A stretch of DNA of 64,000 nt from Palleronia caenipelagi (GCF_007004065.1 NZ_VFSV01000003.1:1-64000); one strand, 5' to 3'; counted from the stretch's first letter, positions 1-8,134 are shown. Notes: a model not told the origin generated them from the sequence alone. Program-made: numbers and translations.

Positions 1-2
1 GC

Positions 3-602
3 CTCCATGACGGGCAGGTCTTCTGGGCCTATGCCGGGGAGGCGGAAGAGACGCGGCTCTACAGCCTTGCGGATATCACCGGCCCGATCGGACCGGCAGG
101 TCCCGCAGGCCCGGCCGGGGCCAATGGTGCTGATGGCGCTGATGGGGCGATCGGACCGCAGGGACCCGCCGGGGCCGATGGCGCGCCGGGGCCGCAGGGC
201 GCGGTCGGACCCGCGGGGCCGGTGGGACCGCAAGGCCCCGAGGGACCCGAAGGCCCGCAAGGGGTGCCCGGCGTCAGCGAGGATCAGATCGAACTGAGCA
301 CCCTGCGCGTGATCAGCGCCGATGGCCCCATCCTCTCCAGCGACCGGGGCCAGATCCTCGAGGTCGACGCGGCCACGCCGGTGGTGGTCACGCTGCCCGA
401 TGACGCGACCCTGCCCATGTCGGTCGGTGCCTCGGTGACCATCGTCCAGATCGGCGCGGGCGATGTGACGGTCGCCGCCGCCCCCGGCGTCACCCTGAAC
501 AGCATCGCAGGCGGGGCGGTCGCCACGCTCGGACGCTGGCAGGGGCTCTGGGGCTACAAGCGCGGCCCCAATGCCTGGATCGTGGCCGGGGCGCTCTCCT
601 GA
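3..602 (+). CDS. Collagen-like phage tail fibre protein, 5' end outside window
   Basis: The frame is open from the left edge, so the N-terminus is missing. The visible part begins with a short globular stretch ([20 protein letters not shown]), followed from about nt 81 to 270 by a Gly-X-Y repeat rich in GPAGPQGPEG units, as in collagen-like phage fibres. A beta-rich C-terminal domain of about 100 residues follows, with alternating Val/Thr and Asp. Collagen-like repeats in phages form trimeric fibre shafts; receptor binding or a structural role is inference. The stop codon shares one base with the next start (TGATG), so the two genes are translationally linked. The tail-module assignment rests on the repeats and on the two genes that follow. 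Confidence 0.72.
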   Translation, partial: LHDGQVFWAYAGEAEETRLYSLADITGPIGPAGPAGPAGANGADGADGAIGPQGPAGADGAPGPQGAVGPAGPVGPQGPEGPEGPQGVPGVSEDQIELSTLRVISADGPILSSDRGQILEVDAATPVVVTLPDDATLPMSVGASVTIVQIGAGDVTVAAAPGVTLNSIAGGAVATLGRWQGLWGYKRGPNAWIVAGALS

Positions 603-1324
603 TGCCCGCCCGCCTGCGTCTCGCCGCCGCCCCCGGCCTGCTGGCCGCCCGCGCCCGGACCGCCGGTCCCGATCAGCTGCCCGGCCTCATCGGCTGGTTC
701 GATGCCGCCACGCCAGAGACCCTGAGCCTCGGCAGCGCCGACGTGATCGCCAATGCCAACCGCGTCCCCGGTGGCCCAGGCCTGACGGCCGTGGGCGCGG
801 GCGGTCCCGCCTATGCCCCCACCGGCGGCCCCGGCGGGCGTCCCGCTCTGCTCTGGCCCGACGCGCCCAACAATCTCGGCCTGTCGCTCGCCAATGATGC
901 CCAGGTGGCCGAGCTGTTCGTCGTCTGCCAGTTCGCCGGCGGCACCACCGCCACATGGCCCACCTATAACGCGGTCTTCTCCTCCCGCGCGGCGGTCAAT
1001 GAATGCACGGCGGTGGGCGAGATCGGCAAATCCCATCTCGCCTTCGGCAATGCCGGGCAGCTCGTCTCCAGCGTCTCGATCAACGGCGGCGCCTTCGGCA
1101 GCGCCATGCTGCCCTTGCCCCTCTCCATCCTGCACTTCTCCGCCAGCACCGAGAGCCTGCCCCACCTCACCCTCGCCGCCTTCGGCTTCCAGCACGCGGC
1201 GGCCACCCTCGGCCGCTCCTGGCGCGGGCCGATCTGCGAGGTGCTGGCCTATCTCACGGCCCTGACCCCAAACCAGCGCGCCCATGTCCAGGCCTACCTG
1301 ACCCGCAAATGGAGGCTCTGGTGA
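602..1324 (+). CDS. LamG/concanavalin-like phage tail-associated protein
   Basis: This 240-residue protein starts on the ATG that overlaps the preceding stop by one base. It opens with an Ala/Arg-rich segment, then LPGLIGWFDAATPE, typical of phage LamG-like domains that start with 'GL..WFDA'. It ends in ICEVLAYLTALTPNQRAHVQAYLTRKW-type sequence, the usual closing helix of the same domains. No catalytic motif is visible. In phages and prophages such proteins decorate tail tips or fibres and bind surface carbohydrate; that role is inferred. The gene is strongly GC-rich, like the preceding fibre gene and unlike the island after 1843. Long open frames on the opposite strand are shadows of this composition. 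Confidence 0.66.
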   Translation: MPARLRLAAAPGLLAARARTAGPDQLPGLIGWFDAATPETLSLGSADVIANANRVPGGPGLTAVGAGGPAYAPTGGPGGRPALLWPDAPNNLGLSLANDAQVAELFVVCQFAGGTTATWPTYNAVFSSRAAVNECTAVGEIGKSHLAFGNAGQLVSSVSINGGAFGSAMLPLPLSILHFSASTESLPHLTLAAFGFQHAAATLGRSWRGPICEVLAYLTALTPNQRAHVQAYLTRKWRLW

Positions 1325-1467
1325 GATTGTCCGCTGGCCTGGGCGGGTCATCAATGCGGCTGATGTGGCTCGAACCGAGACCTGTCTCGCCGGGATCCGG
1401 GGAATCGCCCTATGATTAAGTCTGCCGATGATCTCTGCGCCCGGCCGCAAGCCCAAAAGGACCGCCC

Positions 1468-1842
1468 ATGACCCATACCCCCGATACCAGCTGGTGCCGC
1501 AAAGGCGGGCGCCGCAGCTACGTAACCACCAAACCGCTCCCCTGGTGGATCGGCAAGGAAAATAGCGGCTGGCTCCTCACCGTGCCGGAACACCGCGAGT
1601 TCGAAAGCTCCGTCCCGCGCAGCCTGCAATGGGTCTGGTCGCCCGACGATCCCTATTATCTCAAATCCGCCGCCATCCACGACACCCTCCTCGAGGAGGG
1701 GTTCCGCGAGGCCTTCGCCGACAGCCAGTGGTTCGAAGCCGCCCTCAGCGAACACGCCCCCACCTTCCGCACCTGGGTCGCCTACAGCGCCATGCGCGCC
1801 CGCCGCTTTCTTCTCTGGGTGCTGGGGATGGGCAGACCGTGA
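1468..1842 (+). CDS. DUF1353 family phage-associated protein
   Basis: The 124-residue product carries the DUF1353 pattern: a basic N-terminal region with WWIGKENSGW, then 'VPEHREFESSVPRSLQWVWSP', and the hallmark segment KSAAIHDTLLEEGF, where the family has 'AA.lHD.LY'. The His-Asp pair is kept. It ends in a basic, hydrophobic tail (RARRFLLWVLGMG). The ATG is preceded by AAGGA at a normal distance. DUF1353 genes are common near the ends of prophage tail or lysis modules, and their function is unknown. With the fibre and LamG-like genes it marks the right end of a phage-like block. The block ends here: base composition changes abruptly after about 1843. Confidence 0.7.
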   Translation: MTHTPDTSWCRKGGRRSYVTTKPLPWWIGKENSGWLLTVPEHREFESSVPRSLQWVWSPDDPYYLKSAAIHDTLLEEGFREAFADSQWFEAALSEHAPTFRTWVAYSAMRARRFLLWVLGMGRP

Positions 1843-1880
1843 CAGGTCGGGGGTCGACCGGCGAATCATCTTGGACTGGC

Positions 1881-2117
1881 TCAGTCACACCCATCTTTTT
1901 GGGGTTGCTCCCAGTAAATTTCGCCAACCGCCTCCGTCGGGAAGCCCTGATCATCTGGCAGTTCGATAATGCTAAAGTCGTCGCCCCCAAGAAGGTCGAA
2001 CGCTTCCGCAACATTTAAAGCCCTCAACCAACCCGAATTCGGGCCTTGGCAGGTCGCCTCAAGGTCGGAGAAGAAAGCCCAGTAGCGCATTCTGAAGAGA
2101 TGCGCGAAACTAACCAA
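1881..2117 (-). CDS. Possible small hypothetical protein
   Basis: A 78-codon frame opens from a TTG, with open sequence continuing about 40 bases upstream before a stop. The product looks protein-like rather than compositional noise: an aromatic N-terminal part (RMRYWAFFSDLEA) and an acidic C-terminal part (GDDFSIIELPDDQGFPTEA). No good ribosome binding site is visible and I recognise no family. It would be divergent to the nuclease gene at 2146, only about 30 bases away. It may be a gene fragment brought in with the island. The alternative is a chance frame in A+T-richer DNA. Confidence 0.32.
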   Translation of the reverse strand: MVSFAHLFRMRYWAFFSDLEATCQGPNSGWLRALNVAEAFDLLGGDDFSIIELPDDQGFPTEAVGEIYWEQPQKDGCD

Positions 2118-2145
2118 GATTTCGTTACTATCTGGGTGAAGTTGT

Positions 2146-2976
2146 ATGACGTTTACTGTTGGGCAAGGCTACTCGCGAAGGGCCGACATTCATGCAAGGT
2201 TTGGCGGACAACGTCAGGGCGGCATATCTACCCCTAAAGATTGGCCATACATCTTCATTTTCACCGGTAAAAGCGGCGAGGCGCACGGTTACCAGGACGG
2301 CTGGAGAGATGACGAGCTCTTCCTTTACACCGGAGAGGGTCAATCAGGGGACATGACCTTTAAAGGCGGAAACAAAGCTATTCGAGACCATGTGGACAAC
2401 GGCAAAGAGCTATTACTTTTCGAGTCGCTAGGAAAGAGTCAGCCAGTCCGTTTCATGGGGTCCTTTATCTGCCAGTCTTGGGACACATTCGACGGTCCTG
2501 ATAGCAGTGGGGTGATGAGAGAATGCATCCAATTCCACCTCGTTCGATTGAAAGCCGAACTATCCTCCACCGGGCCGGATATATCAGAAAACGGACAGAT
2601 TGCAGATCTAACAGAACTCCGGCGAAGGGCTTTGAAAGCGGCGGTGCCATCCCAGACGAAGGATTGGCGGAACGCTCCACAAGCATATAGGCGAAGAAGT
2701 CAGGCGGTGAAGGACTATGTTTTGGCCCGCGCGAATGGCCGATGCGAACTGACAGGAAAGCCGGCGCCGTTCGAGACAAAGGCAGGACTGCCGTACCTTG
2801 AAGTCCATCACACGCGACGACTATCGGACGATGGGCCAGACGACCCGCGGTTCGTCGCTGCCATATGTCCTACGGTTCACCGTGAGATCCATTTCGGAGC
2901 TGAAGGCACGAGATTGAACGAAATGCTGATCGAAAAGCTGGGACAGTTGGAGAGTGCGTTCGATGGAGCGGTTTAA
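2146..2976 (+). CDS. SRA-like/HNH modification-dependent restriction endonuclease (McrA-like)
   Basis: The 276-residue protein has two parts. Residues about 8-137 match the ScoMcrA-type SRA-like domain: YSRRADIHARFGGQRQGG near the start, then PYIFIFTG, GYQDGW, FLYTGEGQSGDM and GNKAIRDH. Residues about 190-250 are an HNH nuclease domain: RCELTGKPAPF, LEVHHTRRLSDDGPDDPR, ICPTVHREIHFG. The paired histidines and the later HREIH are present. The second cysteine of each usual C-x2-C pair is replaced (CELT and CPTV), so the structural zinc site may be absent or altered. Known relatives bind modified cytosine or phosphorothioate DNA and cut it, acting as type IV restriction. The gene lies in A+T-richer DNA, which suggests horizontal transfer. 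Substrate specificity cannot be read from sequence. Confidence 0.85.
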   Translation: MTFTVGQGYSRRADIHARFGGQRQGGISTPKDWPYIFIFTGKSGEAHGYQDGWRDDELFLYTGEGQSGDMTFKGGNKAIRDHVDNGKELLLFESLGKSQPVRFMGSFICQSWDTFDGPDSSGVMRECIQFHLVRLKAELSSTGPDISENGQIADLTELRRRALKAAVPSQTKDWRNAPQAYRRRSQAVKDYVLARANGRCELTGKPAPFETKAGLPYLEVHHTRRLSDDGPDDPRFVAAICPTVHREIHFGAEGTRLNEMLIEKLGQLESAFDGAV

Positions 2977-3110
2977 AGATCCTTTAGTGACACTCCAAAC
3001 GACTGCGTCGACTAGTCGCTACACCGAATGGCAGCAGTGATACCCGAATCTATGGATGGTGCAGCGCGATTAAATGTCTTTGAAAGAATATTTAAACACA
3101 TGGATCTCAT

Positions 3111-3632
3111 ATGAAAACTGGAAGAATGAAGCAGCTTTTCGAATCTTTTTGGACCATACTGATCGCGGCACTCGGGCTTATTGTTGGAAGTGCTCTGCTT
3201 ACGTACTGGCTTTCAAACGTGCCACCATGGTCATACATCAGCGGCCCAATACCGGGTGAGATGGCGTTTATAGGATCTGATAGCAGAAAGCAAATTGAGC
3301 GGACTGCGAATGATCTTTCAACACTCGATCTGGGTGAAGAGTTAAATCTGCGCGTCGGTGAAATTCCCATGCAACTTTATAGCCTAGGTAAAGAAATTCT
3401 AGAAGCAGATCGCGAGTATATGATTGAATCTGCAGCTCCCCGAGGCAACTTTTATTGGAGCTATCTCGCAGATCCTAAGATCGCTTTAACGATCATAGGC
3501 ATGTTAGGATCGGCAATTGCATTTGTTTCTGGACTGTATTTTTCAGCAAAAAAGAAAAGTAGAGATGACGCTCGTCATGCACTAGAAATTGAAAAACTAC
3601 GGCTGGAAGTCGAAAGCCTAAAGAGGGATTAA
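3111..3632 (+). CDS. Small two-helix membrane protein with coiled-coil tail, unknown function
   Basis: The product has 173 residues. One hydrophobic helix lies at about residues 12-35 (ILIAALGLIVGSALLTYWL) and another at about 124-143 (ALTIIGMLGSAIAFVSGLYF). Between them is a polar region of about 85 residues, probably extracytoplasmic. The C-terminal 30 residues are charged and heptad-like (ALEIEKLRLEVESLKRD), probably a cytoplasmic coiled coil. The start is ATG at 3111; ATG at 3126 is an alternative. I recognise no family. It lies 134 bases downstream of the nuclease on the same strand and in the same A+T-rich DNA, so a defence link is possible but unproven. Confidence 0.62.
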   Translation: MKTGRMKQLFESFWTILIAALGLIVGSALLTYWLSNVPPWSYISGPIPGEMAFIGSDSRKQIERTANDLSTLDLGEELNLRVGEIPMQLYSLGKEILEADREYMIESAAPRGNFYWSYLADPKIALTIIGMLGSAIAFVSGLYFSAKKKSRDDARHALEIEKLRLEVESLKRD

Positions 3633-3903
3633 GTAAGCAGAGGTTGGTCCAGCCATATCGAGACGACAGCTTTCATCCGCATACCCGATCTTCAGCATTC
3701 GAGGAATCTTCCGCCAGGATCGGGCAAGAGTTTCGACGGGCTATAGTCACTCAGGCGCCCCAGTAGCAGGGACTTTAAAAAAGAGTCTTGAGCGGGAACG
3801 GAATGAGACAGTTTGAAGACTGTAAGGGTGCTTATCACCCTAAATCACGCGCTAAAAAGTGATTGTCATAGCTTGAAAAACTCGCCGCAATGCCAAACTC
3901 GCC
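3633..3903. other. Gene-free gap with two adjacent inverted repeats
   Basis: No convincing coding frame lies here. Two inverted repeats stand side by side: AGGGTG-cttat-CACCCT at 3825-3841 and AATCAC...GTGATT at 3843-3864. They lie between the convergent membrane-protein gene and DUF4238-like gene, so they may end one or both transcripts. Neither is followed by a good T-run, so termination is only a possibility. Confidence 0.4.
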
Positions 3904-4818
3904 TTAGTGATAAAATCGCCCCCAACTGACGCTTGTTTCTAGCTGCCCATCAACATGCCTATACGCAATGTGGTGGGGGGCCGCCCGTCCCCAATTCTTT
4001 AACACAAAGTTCTTCGGAAGTGGGGCACGTCCAAATACTTGATTTTTAGCGACCTCAAGAGAAATACGATTCTGCGCGGCAATGCCAGTATTCGATGCTT
4101 TGATATAATGAATAATTCCTTTAAAATTCTGGTTGATCGCCGGTAGAGCCTGGAGAGCATAATCAGGTGTCATTGGATAGTGTATATCAAATGGTATGCC
4201 ACCATATCGCGACCAGGGTTCGCGAGCCACTATGCCTCCATCAGAAAAGAGGAACTCGTTCCTTGCATCTCTTTTAAGAATTACAAAATCTGCACATAAA
4301 AGCCGATTTGCATAAATCTCAAAAACATACCTCATGTTGTCTAGGGAACTATGTTTAGGATTCAATTGGTCGGAGTGAAACTGTGCGAGTTTTTTTAAAT
4401 AATTAGGGTTTCTGACCAGCAATGCTGCAACATAACGGCTTAGGACTTCGAGTTCATGCTCAGACACCTCCATGTACTCAATGGTATTGCCGATTCTTAA
4501 GCCGAGTTCATTTGAGAGCTTTCGCTTTTTGTGGTCTCCGCTAAATGTTCGATTTCTCAGGTTCTTATCGTCGATGAGCTTCTTCAGGAGCGATGCGAAC
4601 GGTCCATCGATATCGTTGGCAAACCAAGTTTCAATTGAAACATCCTTTGTTCCGTCAGCGAGATCCTTCGAATACAGCTGTCCAACAACTCCTAGCCCTC
4701 TTGGTTTTCCACGAAACGAGCTTCCATCCCGGCTTAGAACTTGGATCGTGCCGTCGGTGCTACACCAATGTCCTGAGTTCAGCTGTGGCCACCAATGATG
4801 CCTTTTCGGTACACTCAA
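3904..4818 (-). CDS. DUF4238-like protein
   Basis: The 304-residue soluble protein follows the layout of DUF4238. Near the N-terminus is a KRHHWWPQ block in place of the family's 'KqHyvPq'. At about residues 62-78 is IETWFANDIDGPFASLLKKL, a helical block follows with LSRYVAALLVRNP, and the C-terminal part contains EFLFSDGGIVAREPW and PMTPDYALQALP. The only in-frame start is TTG at 4818, directly after a stop; an ATG 14 bases upstream (ATG GCT AAA CGT TGA) is out of frame, so a small frame error near the start is conceivable. DUF4238 proteins are frequent in accessory regions and defence neighbourhoods, but their activity is not established. Convergent to the membrane-protein gene. Confidence 0.6.
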   Translation of the reverse strand: MSVPKRHHWWPQLNSGHWCSTDGTIQVLSRDGSSFRGKPRGLGVVGQLYSKDLADGTKDVSIETWFANDIDGPFASLLKKLIDDKNLRNRTFSGDHKKRKLSNELGLRIGNTIEYMEVSEHELEVLSRYVAALLVRNPNYLKKLAQFHSDQLNPKHSSLDNMRYVFEIYANRLLCADFVILKRDARNEFLFSDGGIVAREPWSRYGGIPFDIHYPMTPDYALQALPAINQNFKGIIHYIKASNTGIAAQNRISLEVAKNQVFGRAPLPKNFVLKNWGRAAPHHIAYRHVDGQLETSVSWGRFYH

Positions 4819-4937
4819 CGTTTAGCCATACCCCCTTTTTTGCAAAACTCGAACACCTCCGAAGATGAATTGGCAACAAGAATGCGGTCCCTCAAAGCAT
4901 ATCAAATGAAAAAGAGCGCTGCTGCAAGGAAGGTTGT

Positions 4938-5008
4938 CAGACACTGCAGAAATGTGTGTCACGCCACAGTGTGTCACGCTACAGACACTGCAGAAATGTG
5001 TGTCACGC
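4938..5008. repeat. 27-bp perfect direct repeat with 44-bp period
   Basis: A 27-base sequence starting CAGACACTGCAGAAATG occurs at 4938-4964 and again, unchanged, at 4982-5008. A third, partial copy (GTGTGTCACGCT) lies between them at 4969-4980. The repeat lies in the gap between the DUF4238-like gene and the 3' end of tRNA-Asn. It is too short for a CRISPR array. It could be a small minisatellite or a recombinase-associated repeat at an island edge. Confidence 0.75.
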
Positions 5009-5059
5009 TACAAGCACTAGAGTCTGTAAGCTTCAACAAGCTGATTTTAAATCAATATT

Positions 5060-5134
5060 TGGCTCCGGCGGTAGGGATCGAACCTACGACCAATTGATTA
5101 ACAGTCAACTGCTCTACCGCTGAGCTACGCCGGA
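5060..5134 (-). tRNA. tRNA-Asn (GTT)
   Basis: Read on the minus strand, the 75-base sequence folds as a full cloverleaf. The acceptor stem is TCCGGCG paired with CGCCGGA, with a G discriminator and an encoded CCA. The D arm has AGCGGTA, the anticodon loop is CTGTTAA with anticodon GTT, and the T arm is GTAGG-TTCGATC-CCTAC. Its 3' end faces the accessory island at 1-5059, which makes the 3' end a plausible integration site for that island. Confidence 0.97.
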
Positions 5135-5174
5135 ACACGGTATGCTCGGCCTATAACAAGGTGGGTTTGAGGCT

Positions 5175-6062
5175 TCAAGAGGGGTTTGGCGGAAAAATCG
5201 ATCTGAGGCGCACCTTTGTACTCGCCGTCAGGGTATCGAACGCGATGATCAGGCCACGGCGTTGTAAATCCAGAAGGTGGGCCAGTACGTTTCGCGCCGC
5301 GATGGGGAGCATGTGAGGCGGGATGTCCGTGTAGATTCGCCCGGACAGATCGTGAGCCGATCCAGGTTCCTCGTCGAGCGCCGCAAGAATCTGCGCCTCC
5401 CGCTCGTCCCGGTGGTCCAGCAGCCACTCGATCCGGGCCGCGGGATCCTCAATCGGATCACCGTGCCCGGAATAAAGCCGCTCAGGTTGCCATTTCGCCA
5501 ATCTCCGACACGAGCTCCGGAATTGCGCGACGTCGCCGTCGGGAGGTGAGATCAGCGTCGTGGTCCAGCCCATAACCAGATCACCAGAAAAGCCGACGCC
5601 GTTCCACAGAAAGGCCAGATGATTGCCGAAGTGGCCGGGGGTCCAGAGCGCCGTCAGACCTTCACCTTCGACCTGAAGGGTCTCTTCATCGGACAGAAGG
5701 TAATCCGGGACAAATTGCTCGTCCCTGCCCTCCCCGCCACCCAAACCGGCCAACGCCGGATAAGGGCGGCCTGCTGCGCTGTCTCCAAAGGCAATGACCG
5801 GCACACCGGTCTCTTCTGCCAGCCGGGGCACTAGCGCAGAATGATCGAGATGAGAGTGAGTGACCAGTATGCGGGCAATCCGTGCGCCTCGGGTTGCGTC
5901 AAGGATTGCTTCCAGATGCGGGACACTGACTGGTCCGGGATCGATGATAGTGATCTCGCGTTGACCCAGAAGATACGTGTTTGTCCCCGGCCCTGTCATC
6001 GGCGATGGGTTTGGCGCCCGAATGACCCTCAGACCCGACTCCAGTTCCGTCAGCGCGTCCAT
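5175..6062 (-). CDS. Metallo-beta-lactamase-fold hydrolase (LACTB2-like)
   Basis: The 295-residue protein has an N-terminal MBL fold with NPSPMTGPGTNTYLLG, the metal motif THSHLDHS at about residue 88, a later histidine in WTPGHFGNHLAF, the aspartate in FSGDLVMGW and a distal histidine in YSGHGDPI. The last 70 residues resemble the winged-helix tail of LACTB2-type proteins (DIPPHMLPIAARNVLAHLLDL). Family members are ribonucleases or thioester hydrolases, and the substrate here is unknown. The gene is divergent to the EnvZ-like kinase with only 32 bases between the starts, so their promoters must overlap. It also follows tRNA-Asn at the edge of the accessory island. Confidence 0.88.
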   Translation of the reverse strand: MDALTELESGLRVIRAPNPSPMTGPGTNTYLLGQREITIIDPGPVSVPHLEAILDATRGARIARILVTHSHLDHSALVPRLAEETGVPVIAFGDSAAGRPYPALAGLGGGEGRDEQFVPDYLLSDEETLQVEGEGLTALWTPGHFGNHLAFLWNGVGFSGDLVMGWTTTLISPPDGDVAQFRSSCRRLAKWQPERLYSGHGDPIEDPAARIEWLLDHRDEREAQILAALDEEPGSAHDLSGRIYTDIPPHMLPIAARNVLAHLLDLQRRGLIIAFDTLTASTKVRLRSIFPPNPS

Positions 6063-6094
6063 CGCTTTCCCTCGCCCCCAAGCCGCTCTAGTCT

Positions 6095-7420
6095 ATGGGC
6101 ATGTCATTGTCTTGGCTCAAGACCTACATGCCACGGTCCCTCTATTGGCGGGGCGCCTTGATATTGCTTCTTCCGGTAGTGGTCCTGCTGGTGGTCGTGT
6201 CCGTCGTATTCATTCAACGGCTGTTCGAAGACGTCACCGTTCAGATGACTCACAATGTCGGGCTCGAAGTCCGGCACATGTTGGAACAGGTCGACACAGC
6301 GCCCAGCCTTGAGACGGCACTCCCTCTGTCACAGGATCTGGCAGACGCATTCGACATGAATGCCGCGCTGCCAGATCCGGCGCCTGTGTCGGGCGAAACG
6401 CGGGCGTTTTATGACATCTCGGGCCGCATGATCTGGCCGACGCTGCGCGACGAGATCGCCGCCCTTCAGGGGGTCGATCTGGTGCAGGACGATGGCAAAG
6501 CTGAACTGACCCTGACGACTCGCCATGGCCCCCTGCGACTGGAGATTGACCGGGACCGGATCTCGGCCAAGAACCCCCATCAGCTGCTGGTAATCATGGG
6601 ATTGACGGCGCTCCTCATCTCACTGGTTTCCTTTCTGTTTCTACGTAACCAGCTGCGCCCCATCGCCCGTCTGGCCGAAGCCGCCACAGCCTTTGGGCGG
6701 GGACGGGCCGTGGTCTATCGTCCGTCCGGTTCGACTGAGGTCCGCAATGCCGGAAAGGCGTTTCTCGATATGCGCAACCGGATCGAGCGCCAGATCGAGC
6801 AGCGGACGACGATGTTGTCGGGTGTGAGCCATGACCTGCGTACCCCGCTGGCACGGCTCAATCTGGGGCTGGAGATGAGCGACGATCCGGAGGCCCCTGC
6901 GATGCGGCAGGACGTGGCGGAAATGCGGCGTATGCTGGACGCGTTCTTGGATTTTGCACGGGACGGGGCGCTGGATGACCCGGAGCCGGTGCGGGCTGAC
7001 GAGATCTGCCAGCAGCTTCTGGAGAAAGCCGTTCGGTCCGGGATGGCGGTCGAAGCGGGGCGCATCGACCCCTGCCCTCCGGTTGATCTCCGCCCCCTCG
7101 CCGTCAGTCGGGCTGTCGAAAACCTGCTGGTCAACGCCACCCGTTACGGAACCAGAGCGCGTTTGTCTTTGATTCGATCCAGTGGCAGTCTGTCGTTTGT
7201 GGTGGAGGACGATGGCCCGGGGATCCCCAAGGCCGATCGTGTGACCGCCATGCGCGCCTTCACGCGTCTTGATTCATCGCGGAACCAGAATCAAGGAGCG
7301 GGCGTGGGGCTGGGTCTCGCCATTGCTCTTGATGTGGCGCGTCAGCACGGGGGGGCCCTCGTGCTGGACGAGTCGCAGGACCTCGGGGGACTTCAGGCGC
7401 GGTTGGTACTGCCGATCTGA
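6095..7420 (+). CDS. EnvZ-like sensor histidine kinase
   Basis: The 441-residue protein has a membrane helix at about residues 20-42 (LILLLPVVVLLVVVSVVF), a periplasmic domain of about 125 residues, a second helix at about 168-187, then HAMP, HisKA and HATPase domains. The phospho-acceptor H-box is GVSHDLRTPLARLN; the N-box is VENLLVNATRYG; the G-boxes are VEDDGPGIP and GVGLGLAIA. Layout and N-terminus match alphaproteobacterial EnvZ, which phosphorylates OmpR. A second ATG at 6101 could also be the start. No response regulator is adjacent: the upstream gene is the divergent MBL hydrolase and the downstream gene is the convergent rlmE, only 6 bases away. The stimulus is unknown. Confidence 0.85.
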   Translation: MGMSLSWLKTYMPRSLYWRGALILLLPVVVLLVVVSVVFIQRLFEDVTVQMTHNVGLEVRHMLEQVDTAPSLETALPLSQDLADAFDMNAALPDPAPVSGETRAFYDISGRMIWPTLRDEIAALQGVDLVQDDGKAELTLTTRHGPLRLEIDRDRISAKNPHQLLVIMGLTALLISLVSFLFLRNQLRPIARLAEAATAFGRGRAVVYRPSGSTEVRNAGKAFLDMRNRIERQIEQRTTMLSGVSHDLRTPLARLNLGLEMSDDPEAPAMRQDVAEMRRMLDAFLDFARDGALDDPEPVRADEICQQLLEKAVRSGMAVEAGRIDPCPPVDLRPLAVSRAVENLLVNATRYGTRARLSLIRSSGSLSFVVEDDGPGIPKADRVTAMRAFTRLDSSRNQNQGAGVGLGLAIALDVARQHGGALVLDESQDLGGLQARLVLPI

Positions 7421-7426
7421 ACGGCC

Positions 7427-8134
7427 TCAATCACCCGTGCGAAAGCCCCGCGCGACGACGAACTTTTCCGAACTGTCGGACCGGCTGGCAGGGGGTTTCA
7501 CGTTGGCGACCGTCCTGAACCTGCGCTTCAGCTCAGCCTGGAGGCTTCCCTCGGCACCTCCCTGCAGCACCTTCGCCACGAAGGTCCCGCCCTCATCGAG
7601 CACGTCAAAAGCCAGCTCCGCCGCCGCCTCGCAAAGCGCGATGATCCGCAGATGGTCGGTTTGCTTATGCCCCGAAGAAGCGGCTGCCATGTCGGACATT
7701 ACCACGTCAGCCCGTCCGCCGAGCCATTCCTTCACCTGTGCATCGGCGCCGTCGGCCATAAAGTCGAGCTGGTGAATCTCAGCTCCGGCGATAGGTTCAA
7801 CCTCTTGCAGGTCGAGCCCGATGATCCGGCCCACGGCCTTGCCCTTTTTCTCACCCAGGGCGTTGATCCGGGGGACAGCCACCTGACACCAGCCGCCCGG
7901 CGCGCAACCCAGATCAACGACGCGCGCGCCTGGGACGAGGAAACGGTATTTATCGTCAAGCTCGAGGATCTTGAAGGCTGCGCGCCCCCGGAACCCCTCG
8001 ACCTTGGCGCGCTGGACATACGGGTCATTCAGCTGCCGTTGCAGCCAGAGCGTCGAAGAGAGCTTGCGCCCACGCGCTGTCTTAACCTTGACGGTCAGAT
8101 CCCGCTGGCCGCGCCCGCTCGATTTTCTGGCCAT
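7427..8134 (-). CDS. rlmE: 23S rRNA (uridine-2552-2'-O)-methyltransferase RlmE
   Basis: The product of 235 residues has a basic N-terminus and the FtsJ/RrmJ fold: the SAM-binding motif [15 protein letters not shown], the K-D-K-E type catalytic residues ([47 protein letters not shown]). RlmE 2'-O-methylates U2552 of 23S rRNA during 50S assembly. The start was set at ATG 8134 because GGAGA lies just upstream; the frame is open 33 codons further, but that extension is Arg-rich and has no binding site. It ends 6 bases from the convergent kinase gene. The DUF1428 gene separates it from ppx/gppA. Confidence 0.93.
   Translation of the reverse strand: MARKSSGRGQRDLTVKVKTARGRKLSSTLWLQRQLNDPYVQRAKVEGFRGRAAFKILELDDKYRFLVPGARVVDLGCAPGGWCQVAVPRINALGEKKGKAVGRIIGLDLQEVEPIAGAEIHQLDFMADGADAQVKEWLGGRADVVMSDMAAASSGHKQTDHLRIIALCEAAAELAFDVLDEGGTFVAKVLQGGAEGSLQAELKRRFRTVANVKPPASRSDSSEKFVVARGFRTGD

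Noticed and set aside
554-1456. 300-codon minus-strand frame over the LamG-like gene
   Set aside because: Gly/Ala/Arg-rich shadow created by GC-rich third positions of the plus-strand genes; no family pattern and no ribosome binding site.
4938-5008. CRISPR array
   Set aside because: Only two full copies, with a 17-base gap and no cas gene in the window.
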